DNA from: Verrucomicrobiia bacterium
GTDB taxonomy: Bacteria > Verrucomicrobiota > Verrucomicrobiia > Limisphaerales > DASXHY01
NCBI GenBank assembly: GCA_035629175.1
Contig: DASPIL010000023.1
Location: 85,801-149,800, forward strand
DNA length: 64,000 bases
Reading direction: 5' to 3'
The notes under the pieces are model-generated. The model did no database searches. It saw nothing but the letters and a program-made list of their open reading frames with translations, and was not told the origin of the DNA. Below are positions 1 to 7,157 of the stretch, one piece after another. Position numbers and translations under genes: made by a program. Positions within the stretch are counted from its first letter, which is position 1, and every line of letters starts with the position of its first letter.

Positions 1-474
1 GTTTCGCGCGAGTATCAGTTGAAAGCGGTGTTCCTTTTCAACTTCGCACAGTTTACCCATTGGCCCACCAACGCCTTCGCCGGCACCAACGATCCGATTG
101 TGATTGGGGTGCTGGGACGAAACCCGTTTGGCGATGCGTTGGGGGATACGGTGCGGGGGGAAACCGTGGGTGGCCGCCCGCTGTCGCTCGAGCATTACAG
201 CCGGGTGGAAGAGGCGACCAACTGCCACATCCTGTTCATCGCGCCATCAGAAAGCCGCCGCACGCAACGGGCGATCGACGTGCTGCGCCAGCGCCCCGTC
301 CTGACTGTGGGGGACGAGGATACGGCAGAGGGGCGCGCGGTCATGATCCGATTCGTTGAGCAAAACAACAAGTTGCGCATTCGCGTGAACCTGGATGCGG
401 TCAACGACGCCCATCTGACGCTCAGCTCCAAGCTGTTGCGCGCGGCGGAAATTGTTTCTTCAGGGAGACAGTGA
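1..474 (+). CDS. YfiR-like periplasmic protein (DUF4154), 5' end outside window
   Basis: The reading frame is already open at base 1, so the N-terminus, presumably with a signal peptide, lies upstream. The visible part begins with the family hallmark EYQLKAVFLFNFAQFTHWP, followed by a compact alpha/beta domain of about 150 residues ending in LSSKLLRAAEIV, as in YfiR/DUF4154 proteins. In Pseudomonas, YfiR is a periplasmic repressor of the CHASE8-containing cyclase YfiN. Here the stop TGA overlaps the ATG of the next gene, which encodes a histidine kinase with a CHASE8-like sensor region. The two are therefore probably translated together, and this protein may be the kinase's periplasmic regulator (inference). 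The YfiR cysteines are not evident; only one Cys is seen (NCHILFI). Confidence 0.8.
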   Translation, partial: VSREYQLKAVFLFNFAQFTHWPTNAFAGTNDPIVIGVLGRNPFGDALGDTVRGETVGGRPLSLEHYSRVEEATNCHILFIAPSESRRTQRAIDVLRQRPVLTVGDEDTAEGRAVMIRFVEQNNKLRIRVNLDAVNDAHLTLSSKLLRAAEIVSSGRQ

Positions 475-3443
475 TGCGACTTCAGGATCTTCCCATTCGC
501 CGGCGCATCATGGCGGCCATCATGCTGACCAGCATGACGGTTGTGTTTCTCACGGTGGCGGCGTTCATGATCTACGATCTGACGACGTTGCGCCGCACCA
601 TGGCGCGGGACTTCACGACGCTTGCCCGTGTGCTTGCGGATAACAGCAGCGCGGCGCTGGCATTTCAGAACGACATTGACGCGCGCAAAGTCCTGGCTTC
701 CGTCACGGCCGAACCGCAAATTGTGGCAGCTGCGTTGTACGACGCGGACGGGAGCCTGTTCGTATTTCATCCGCCCGAGCTGGACACGGCCTCCCTGCCG
801 AAAAATCCCACGCCGATTCCCTATCAATTCAGCCGCCACGATGTGGTGCTGGTGCAGCCGGTCATGGAAGCGACGGCGCGGTACGGAACGTTGTATCTGA
901 AGGCCGACCTGCGGATGTTTTACTCGCGCTTGAAGCTCTATGCCGTGCTCTCGATTATCATTCTCGCGAGTGCTGTCATTGTTGCCTTCGCGCTTTCGAA
1001 CCGTCTGCAGCGGCATGTTTCAGAACCCATTTTAGAGCTCGCCGGCGCGGCTCAAAGGGTTTCGAAATTGGCTGATTATTCAGTGCGAGTGCCGCTCAGC
1101 AGCGCCGGGGAGATCGGCCTCCTGACGAGCGCATTCAACCAGATGCTCACGCGCATCCAGGAGCAGACAGTCGCGATTCAGGAGAGCGAGAATCGATTGC
1201 GCATCGCGCTCGAGGCGTCGCGCACGGGCACGTGGGATTGGGATATTGCGGTTTCACGCGTGCGCTGGGACGAGCGGAACGCAGCTCTGTTCGGTCTGAA
1301 GCCTTCAGAATTCCGGGGCACGTACGAACATTTCGAGGCGTTAATAGAAGAGGGCACGCGGGAAACCGTCAAGCGCGCCGTTAAACACGCTCTCGAGCAA
1401 AAGACTGATTTCGAGGTGGAGTTTCCCATCGTGCTTCCGAACGGCACAAGGCGCCAGATGCTCGCCCGCGGCCGCGCGTTCTACGATGGGAATGGGAAGG
1501 CGGTTCATATGAGCGGGGTCACGCAGGATGTGACGGAACGCCGGCGTTCAGAAGTCGCGAGCCGCTGGTTCTCTGCAATCGTCGAATCGACGGATGACGC
1601 GATTGTCGGAAAGGACATGCATGGAATCGTCACGAGCTGGAATCGCGGCGCTGAGCGCATTTACGGGTACACAGCGGACGAAATGATTGGCAAGCAGATG
1701 GAAATCCTGTCCGTTCCCGAGGACGCTGGCTTTGAAGAAAGGCTTCTCGACCAGGTGCGTCGCGGCGAGACCCGGCAATATGAGGTGGATCGGGTTTGCA
1801 AGGACGGAAAGCGGATCACCGTCGCGCTCACATCGTCGCCCGTGCGTTCCAACAATGGTGAAGTGATTGGCGTTTCGTCCATTTCGCGAGATATCACCGC
1901 GCGCAAACTCGCGGAACGCGAACTGGAGGAAAGCCGCGCGCGCCTTTCGGGAATCATCGGGTCAGCGATGGATGCGATCATCAGCGTCGATTCCAATCAG
2001 ACGATTACGCTGTTCAACGCGGCGGCCGAACGAATGTTCCGCGTGGATGCGATCGACGCTGTTGGAAAGCCGCTCGACATGTTTATTCCCGAACGCTTCC
2101 GCCGCGCGCACCGCGGCCACGTCCAGGAGTTTTCAAAGACAGGATCGACGGCGAGAGCAATGGGGCACTTGCGGCCGCTGGCAGGTCTGCGGGCCAATGG
2201 CGAGGAATTCCCGATTGAGGCGTCCATTTCGCACATCGAGATCGGCCAGCAGCAAATCTTCACGGTCATCCTGCGCGACATCACCGAGCGGATGAACGCA
2301 GAGCAATCGCTTGAGCGGCAGGCGCGCGTGCTGCGGGAGCAGGCGCAAATGCTCGACCTTGCGAACGTGCTGGCGCGTGACCTCGATGACCGCGTCATTC
2401 TGTGGAACACAGGCATGGAGAAGATGTATGGATGGCTCCGCACCGAAACTTTGGGGCAGGTGGCGCATCAGATTCTTAAGGCCGGTTTTCCCGCCCCGCT
2501 CGAAGAGATTAAGGCGATTCTTTATCGGGAGGGACATTGGGAAGGGGAGGTGGTTCACACCCGCAAAGATGGCCAGCTGCTTTATGTGAACAGTCATTGG
2601 GTGCTCCACACGGACCCGCAGGGGCAGCCGATCGCGGTGCTTGAGGTGAACACTGACATCACGGAACGCAAGCACGCCGAGCAGGAGATCCTGCGCATGA
2701 ACGCCGAACTCGAACGCCGCGTGCAGGAGCGAACGACTGAGCTTGTGGCGGCGAATCACGAGCTTGAGGCATTCACGTATTCAGTGGCGCACGACCTGCG
2801 TGCACCGCTGCGGCACATTGACGCATTCACAAAAATCATTTTCGACGACTTTGCCGACGAAATTCCCGAGGAAGCGCGCCACTATCTGGAGAACATTCGC
2901 AAGGGCAGCCAGAACATGAATCAGCTGGTGGACGACCTTTTGAACCTCGCGCGGATCGGACGACAGGAACCGCGGCGCGAGACGACGCAACTCAACGTGT
3001 TGGTCGACGACATCATTAGTGATCTGCGTCGGGAAACGGATCGTCGCAACGTGGAATGGCGGGTAAGCCCGCTGCCAACGGTGGAATGCGATCCCGGACT
3101 GATCAAGCAGGTGCTCGTGAACATCCTTTCCAACGCCGTCAAATACACGCGCCCAAGGCAGCAGGCGGTCATTGAGGTCGGTCAATTTGAAGAGAATGGA
3201 GAAACGGTCATTTTCATTCGCGACAACGGTGTCGGCTTCAATATGAAGTACATCGACAAACTGTTCGGTGTGTTCCAGCGGTTGCATCGGTCGGATGAAT
3301 TCGAGGGCACAGGCGTGGGATTGGCGACGGTGGAACGAATCATTCGCAAGCATGGCGGCCGAATCTGGGCTGAGGCCCAACCCGACAAGGGCGCCACGTT
3401 CTACTTCACACTCGGCAACCGCGCCAACGCCGCTGCCGCCTGA
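474..3443 (+). CDS. Membrane sensor histidine kinase, CHASE8-HAMP-four PAS-HisKA-HATPase
   Basis: A 989-residue kinase. In order: transmembrane helix about 12-34; periplasmic region about 37-145 with CHASE8-like sequence (VLADNSSAALAFQNDIDA); second helix about 152-172; HAMP about 173-228; four PAS units starting near 233, 362, 490 and 620; HisKA with phosphoacceptor His773 in YSVAHDLRAPLRHI; and an HATPase domain with N box NILSNAVKYT and glycine boxes DNGVGF and GTGVGLA. GTG at 471 is in frame just before the chosen ATG at 474, but the ATG gives the TGATG junction with the YfiR-like gene. No receiver domain or response regulator is adjacent, so the output partner is unknown. The C-terminus resembles phytochrome-like or orphan kinases that act on separate regulators. 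Confidence 0.88.
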   Translation: MRLQDLPIRRRIMAAIMLTSMTVVFLTVAAFMIYDLTTLRRTMARDFTTLARVLADNSSAALAFQNDIDARKVLASVTAEPQIVAAALYDADGSLFVFHPPELDTASLPKNPTPIPYQFSRHDVVLVQPVMEATARYGTLYLKADLRMFYSRLKLYAVLSIIILASAVIVAFALSNRLQRHVSEPILELAGAAQRVSKLADYSVRVPLSSAGEIGLLTSAFNQMLTRIQEQTVAIQESENRLRIALEASRTGTWDWDIAVSRVRWDERNAALFGLKPSEFRGTYEHFEALIEEGTRETVKRAVKHALEQKTDFEVEFPIVLPNGTRRQMLARGRAFYDGNGKAVHMSGVTQDVTERRRSEVASRWFSAIVESTDDAIVGKDMHGIVTSWNRGAERIYGYTADEMIGKQMEILSVPEDAGFEERLLDQVRRGETRQYEVDRVCKDGKRITVALTSSPVRSNNGEVIGVSSISRDITARKLAERELEESRARLSGIIGSAMDAIISVDSNQTITLFNAAAERMFRVDAIDAVGKPLDMFIPERFRRAHRGHVQEFSKTGSTARAMGHLRPLAGLRANGEEFPIEASISHIEIGQQQIFTVILRDITERMNAEQSLERQARVLREQAQMLDLANVLARDLDDRVILWNTGMEKMYGWLRTETLGQVAHQILKAGFPAPLEEIKAILYREGHWEGEVVHTRKDGQLLYVNSHWVLHTDPQGQPIAVLEVNTDITERKHAEQEILRMNAELERRVQERTTELVAANHELEAFTYSVAHDLRAPLRHIDAFTKIIFDDFADEIPEEARHYLENIRKGSQNMNQLVDDLLNLARIGRQEPRRETTQLNVLVDDIISDLRRETDRRNVEWRVSPLPTVECDPGLIKQVLVNILSNAVKYTRPRQQAVIEVGQFEENGETVIFIRDNGVGFNMKYIDKLFGVFQRLHRSDEFEGTGVGLATVERIIRKHGGRIWAEAQPDKGATFYFTLGNRANAAAA

Positions 3444-3529
3444 CGCCGCTTCGCGCCTGGGCTGCCCAAGCTCCCCGTCACGTTGAACCTTGAACGTGGA
3501 ACCAGGTAATCCCTACTATCGCGCGCGAC

Positions 3530-4081
3530 ATGAGACGCGCCGTTTTCCTGGATCGCGATGGCACCCTGATCGCGGAGAAACATTATCTGCATCGGATAGC
3601 CGAGGTGGAAATTTTCCCAGGTGCGATCCCTGCATTGCGCCGGCTGCACGACGCCGGGTTTCTTTTGTTCGTCATCACGAACCAATCGGGTGTTGGCCGC
3701 GGTTATTTCACGCTCAACGATGTGGAAAATGTCAGCCGCCACATTGCGTCTCTGTGCGCAGAGGAAGGCGTTTGTTTCGCCAGGGTCTACGTGGCGCCGG
3801 AACATCCTGACGCTCCCAGCCGTGGACGCAAACCGTCACCGCAGTTCGCCTTTGACGCGCGGGAAGAGTTCGGGCTGGATCTGAGCCGCAGTTACATGAT
3901 CGGCGACAAGCTGATCGATTTGGAATGCGGGTGGAATGCGGGGTTGCGCCGAAGTCTCCTCGTTCGCACGGGTTATGGGGCTGAGTTGGAACGAACTTCG
4001 CCCGGACAATTGACGAAAGCCGTCGTTGTGGATGGACTTCCCGACGCTGCAGATTGGATTCTCAAAGATTCGAGCCAATGA
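3530..4081 (+). CDS. gmhB: D-glycero-D-manno-heptose 1,7-bisphosphate phosphatase family HAD protein
   Basis: A 183-residue HAD phosphatase. Motif I is FLDRDGTLI (residues 6-14), motif II is FVITNQSGVGRG, the KP of motif III lies in GRKPSP, and motif IV is MIGDKLIDLECG. GmhB removes the C7 phosphate of heptose bisphosphate during synthesis of the ADP-heptose of the LPS core. The stop overlaps the kdsB ATG (ATGA), so the two LPS-sugar genes form an operon. The zinc loop of E. coli GmhB (a CxH plus CxC set) is shortened here to VAPEHPDAPSRGRKP, with no cysteine left. A related histidinol-phosphate phosphatase role cannot be excluded, but the kdsB context favours GmhB. Confidence 0.8.
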   Translation: MRRAVFLDRDGTLIAEKHYLHRIAEVEIFPGAIPALRRLHDAGFLLFVITNQSGVGRGYFTLNDVENVSRHIASLCAEEGVCFARVYVAPEHPDAPSRGRKPSPQFAFDAREEFGLDLSRSYMIGDKLIDLECGWNAGLRRSLLVRTGYGAELERTSPGQLTKAVVVDGLPDAADWILKDSSQ

Positions 4082-4836
4082 ACATCCTCGGAATCATCCC
4101 CGCCCGTTTCGCGTCGACCCGTTTTCCGGGAAAGCCGCTCGCGCGCATCGCGGGAAAATTCCTCATCCAACACGTCGTTGAGCAGTGCCGCCGGGCAAAA
4201 TCGCTTTCCGACGTAATTGTTGCAACCGACGACGAACGGATTGCCTCCGTTGCACGCGCATTCTGCAGGGTGGAAATGACGCGGCCAGAGCATCCAAGCG
4301 GTTCTGATCGCATCGCCGAGGTGGCGGCACGTTGTGATTGCGAAGCCGTCGTGAACATCCAGGGTGACGAACCCTTGATCGATCCCGAGGTGATCAACCG
4401 CGTGGCAGGCCTGCTTGCGGAGCATGAGATGTCGACGGCGGCGACGGTGATTCGGGATGTTGCCGAGTATGACAACCCCAACGTCGTAAAAGTCGTTGTC
4501 AATGCTGCCGGCCGCGCATTATATTTTTCGCGGCGCACGATTCCATATCTGCGCGAAGCCGCCAACCGTCCGGTGAGCGAACAGTTGGCGGCGTTTCCTT
4601 TTTTGAAACACCTGGGCATTTACGGATTCAGGCGGGAAACGTTATTGAAGCTCGTCCGATTCCCAGTGTCACCGCTGGAATCCGCGGAAAAGCTCGAGCA
4701 ATTGCGGGCGCTGGAAAATGGAATCCAGATTGCCGTCGCGCGGGTGGAATACGACAGCGTTGGCGTGGATTTGCCGGCCGATGTTGCGCGCGTGGAAAGA
4801 ATTTTGGCTGCAGTTCGAAATGATGCGCAGGGATGA
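4078..4836 (+). CDS. kdsB: 3-deoxy-manno-octulosonate cytidylyltransferase
   Basis: A 252-residue CMP-Kdo synthetase. It activates Kdo with CTP in the cytoplasm before transfer to lipid A. Visible motifs are the nucleotide-binding start IIPARFASTRFPGKPL, VATDD, the HPSGSDRIAE segment, NIQGDEPLI, and the C-terminal VGVDLPADVARVE. The length matches the family. The start at 4078 overlaps the gmhB stop, and an in-frame TTG further upstream (4054) would only add gmhB-overlapping residues. pyrG, which makes the CTP substrate, begins 54 bases downstream on the same strand, a common pairing. Presence of this gene implies a Kdo-containing outer membrane. Confidence 0.95.
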   Translation: MNILGIIPARFASTRFPGKPLARIAGKFLIQHVVEQCRRAKSLSDVIVATDDERIASVARAFCRVEMTRPEHPSGSDRIAEVAARCDCEAVVNIQGDEPLIDPEVINRVAGLLAEHEMSTAATVIRDVAEYDNPNVVKVVVNAAGRALYFSRRTIPYLREAANRPVSEQLAAFPFLKHLGIYGFRRETLLKLVRFPVSPLESAEKLEQLRALENGIQIAVARVEYDSVGVDLPADVARVERILAAVRNDAQG

Positions 4837-4890
4837 AGGGATCAGGCGGAGAACCGTTGTGGGTCCGCCAGGAGCTGTGACCGGTAACCA

Positions 4891-6504
4891 ATGAAATATA
4901 TCTTCGTAACAGGCGGCGTGGTGAGTTCGTTAGGCAAGGGCCTGACCGCCGCCTCTCTCGGCACCCTGCTCGAAAACCGCGGCCTCAAAGTCGTCCTGCA
5001 GAAGTTCGATCCCTACTTGAACGTGGATCCGGGAACGATGAGCCCATACCAGCATGGAGAGGTTTACGTGCTCGACGACGGCGCGGAGACGGATCTCGAC
5101 CTCGGACATTACGAGCGCTTCACCAACGTGAAGCTCACCCGGTTGAACAACCTGACGAGCGGACAGGTTTACCAGAACGTTCTCAACAACGAGCGCGAGG
5201 GCAAATACCTCGGAAAAACCGTCCAGGTCATTCCTCACGTCACGGACGAAATCCAGAACCGCATTCATCAGCTCGCCGAACAATCGAAGGCGGACGTGGT
5301 CATCACGGAGATCGGGGGCACGACTGGCGACATTGAAGGATTGCCATTCCTTGAAGCGATCCGCGAATTTGCCCTCGACGCAGGCCACGGCAACGTCGCC
5401 TTCATTCACGTCACCTACGTTCCGTTCATCAAGGCGGCAGGAGAGTTGAAGACGAAGCCCACGCAGCAGTCGGTCGCCAAGTTGCGCGAAATTGGCATCG
5501 CGCCGCACATCCTTGTCTGCCGCTGTGAACAGCCGCTCGACAAGGAGCTGCGTCAGAAAATTTCCCTGTTCTGCAATGTTCCCTACGAAGCCGTGATCGA
5601 GGAGAAGGACGTTGATCACAGCATCTACGAAGTACCCCTGATGCTGCAGCGCGAACGGATGGACGACCTGGTCTGCCGTCTTCTGCACCTGGATACGGGC
5701 GTGGCATCCATGGCGCACTGGCAGGAAATCATCCGCAAACTGATCGCGCCGCAGCATCGGGTTCGCATCGGCGTTGTGGGCAAATACATTGGCCATCAGG
5801 ACGCGTACAAATCTGTTTACGAGGCAATCATCCATGGCGGCGTTGCCAACGATTGCGGGGTGGAAATTCAGCGGGTCGATTCCGAGGAGATTGAGCGCGA
5901 CGGTCCCGAGAAACATTTGAAGGGACTCGGCGGCATTCTGGTCCCGGGAGGGTTTGGCGAGCGTGGCATTGAGGGTAAAATTCGCACGGCCCAATACGCG
6001 CGGGAGAAGAATATTCCGTATCTGGGGCTTTGCCTGGGCATGCAGATCGCCACGATTGAGTTCGCGCGTAATGTTCTGAAGTTGAATCGGGCCCATTCAA
6101 CCGAGTTCGACGCCAATACGCCGCATCCTGTCATCGCCATGCTGGATGAACAGACGCGCGTCACGAAAAAAGGCGGCACAATGCGACTCGGCGCTCAGGC
6201 TTGCCAGCTCGTCATGGGAACCCGCGCGCAGAAGCTGTATGGCTCGTTTGTCGTCAAGGAACGGCATCGCCATCGTTACGAGTTCAACAATTCCTATCGG
6301 GAACGGTTCGAAAAGGGCGGGTTTGTGTTCAGCGGCTTCACCCCTGACGGCAAGCTGGTCGAAATCATTGAAGTTCCCGAGCATCCGTTCTACCTCGCGG
6401 CACAGTTCCATCCAGAGTTTCACAGCAAGCCGCACCAGCCGCATCCGCTCTTCCGGGGATTCATCGCTGCCGCCCACGCACAGATGCATCATAAGCCGAT
6501 TTGA
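4891..6504 (+). CDS. pyrG: CTP synthase
   Basis: A 537-residue CTP synthase. It converts UTP to CTP using ATP and glutamine. The N-terminal synthetase domain starts [16 protein letters not shown] with the P-loop and carries [19 protein letters not shown]. The C-terminal class I glutamine amidotransferase domain has the Cys nucleophile in GLCLGMQIA and the catalytic HPE triad part in [10 protein letters not shown]. Length and domain order are normal. It lies just downstream of kdsB, which consumes CTP, and the short gap suggests co-transcription from the gmhB side. Confidence 0.97.
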   Translation: MKYIFVTGGVVSSLGKGLTAASLGTLLENRGLKVVLQKFDPYLNVDPGTMSPYQHGEVYVLDDGAETDLDLGHYERFTNVKLTRLNNLTSGQVYQNVLNNEREGKYLGKTVQVIPHVTDEIQNRIHQLAEQSKADVVITEIGGTTGDIEGLPFLEAIREFALDAGHGNVAFIHVTYVPFIKAAGELKTKPTQQSVAKLREIGIAPHILVCRCEQPLDKELRQKISLFCNVPYEAVIEEKDVDHSIYEVPLMLQRERMDDLVCRLLHLDTGVASMAHWQEIIRKLIAPQHRVRIGVVGKYIGHQDAYKSVYEAIIHGGVANDCGVEIQRVDSEEIERDGPEKHLKGLGGILVPGGFGERGIEGKIRTAQYAREKNIPYLGLCLGMQIATIEFARNVLKLNRAHSTEFDANTPHPVIAMLDEQTRVTKKGGTMRLGAQACQLVMGTRAQKLYGSFVVKERHRHRYEFNNSYRERFEKGGFVFSGFTPDGKLVEIIEVPEHPFYLAAQFHPEFHSKPHQPHPLFRGFIAAAHAQMHHKPI

Positions 6505-6589
6505 ACCCGTGTCAGATGCGGGATTTCAGATTTGAGATGACCCGCCCCCGGGGCAAGTCCCTAGGGTGAACACCGCATATTCCGGCCGT

Positions 6590-6616
6590 CAAGTTTCTCG
6601 ACGCGTGGCCGATATC
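6590..6616 (+). promoter_or_regulatory. Near-consensus sigma-28 (FliA) promoter
   Basis: TCAAGTTT (6590-6597), then an exact 11-base spacer, then GCCGATAT (6609-6616). The E. coli sigma-28 consensus is TAAAGTTT-N11-GCCGATAA, so each box matches 7 of 8. It sits 33 bases before the start of the FlgM-like gene, giving a 5' leader of about 25 bases. In enteric bacteria flgM is itself transcribed by sigma-28, so site and gene support each other. Confidence 0.7.
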
Positions 6617-6649
6617 TGGACAACAACAGCAATTAACCGAAGATAAAAT

Positions 6650-6928
6650 ATGCGAGTAGAACCAAACGACAGCACCCAGAACGCGTTCCGAGTGTCCTCA
6701 TTAAAGGCAAAGCACATCGCCACCCCCAACGCAGCGGCCGAGGAAGCCGCAGACTTCGCTGCATCCGCCCAATTGCTCGAAAAGCTGGAGCAGGTTGAGT
6801 CAACCCGGGCCGGCAAGGTCGAGGCAGCCAAGGCATTGGTCGCCGACCCGAACTATCCTGGTTCGGCCACGCTGGCGAAGGTGGCCGATGTGATTGCGGA
6901 AGGCCTTGCGTCGGAAAAACGGCAATAA
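6650..6928 (+). CDS. flgM: FlgM-like anti-sigma-28 factor
   Basis: A 92-residue hydrophilic protein with no signal peptide. The C-terminal half (about 40-88) reads LEQVESTRAGKVEAAKALV, then YPGSATLAKVADVIAEGL. This fits the FlgM pattern of a helix with R..KV..L...I, a short loop, then ...KIAD.ii..l, which binds sigma-28 (FliA). FlgM holds sigma-28 inactive until the flagellar hook is complete. Similarity by eye is modest, but the sigma-28 promoter directly upstream makes the assignment much more likely. No other flagellar gene is in the window, so it is an isolated member of the regulon. Confidence 0.65.
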   Translation: MRVEPNDSTQNAFRVSSLKAKHIATPNAAAEEAADFAASAQLLEKLEQVESTRAGKVEAAKALVADPNYPGSATLAKVADVIAEGLASEKRQ

Positions 6929-7054
6929 TGCGGCGGATTTGAAGAGATTCCGATTGCTCCCGTACCGGCCCATCCCTACTTTTGCTCGCGTGTTCAAATC
7001 TGGTTTCGACACAACGACCCTTTAGCGTCCGCCCGAACAACCGGGATGGACGCG

Positions 7055-7090
7055 AACGCCTCGAACTGTTCTATTCGGGGCGTTTTTATT
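7055..7090 (+). terminator. Rho-independent terminator, or attenuator in the thrS leader
   Basis: An 11-bp stem (AACGCCTCGAA at 7055-7065, TTCGGGGCGTT at 7074-7084, one G-T pair) with an 8-base loop runs into a T-rich tract (7082-7090). A weaker hairpin precedes it (GCGTCC at 7025-7030 with GGACGC at 7048-7053). It lies 126 bases after flgM and 67 before thrS, so it either ends the flgM transcript or acts as an attenuator for thrS. No T-box consensus is seen. Confidence 0.65.
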
Positions 7091-7157
7091 TGAAGCGTTA
7101 GTTGCCAGTAGTTTGGGCTGTGTGCCTGAACGGACGCGCAGGGACTGAAACTTTTTT

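Noticed and set aside
4930..6096. 388-residue minus-strand frame opposite pyrG
   Set aside because: Shadow of the conserved pyrG coding sequence with no recognisable domain.
7021..7157. T-box riboswitch upstream of thrS
   Set aside because: There is a terminator hairpin, but no conserved T-box (TGGN ACC type) sequence or specifier stem could be found.
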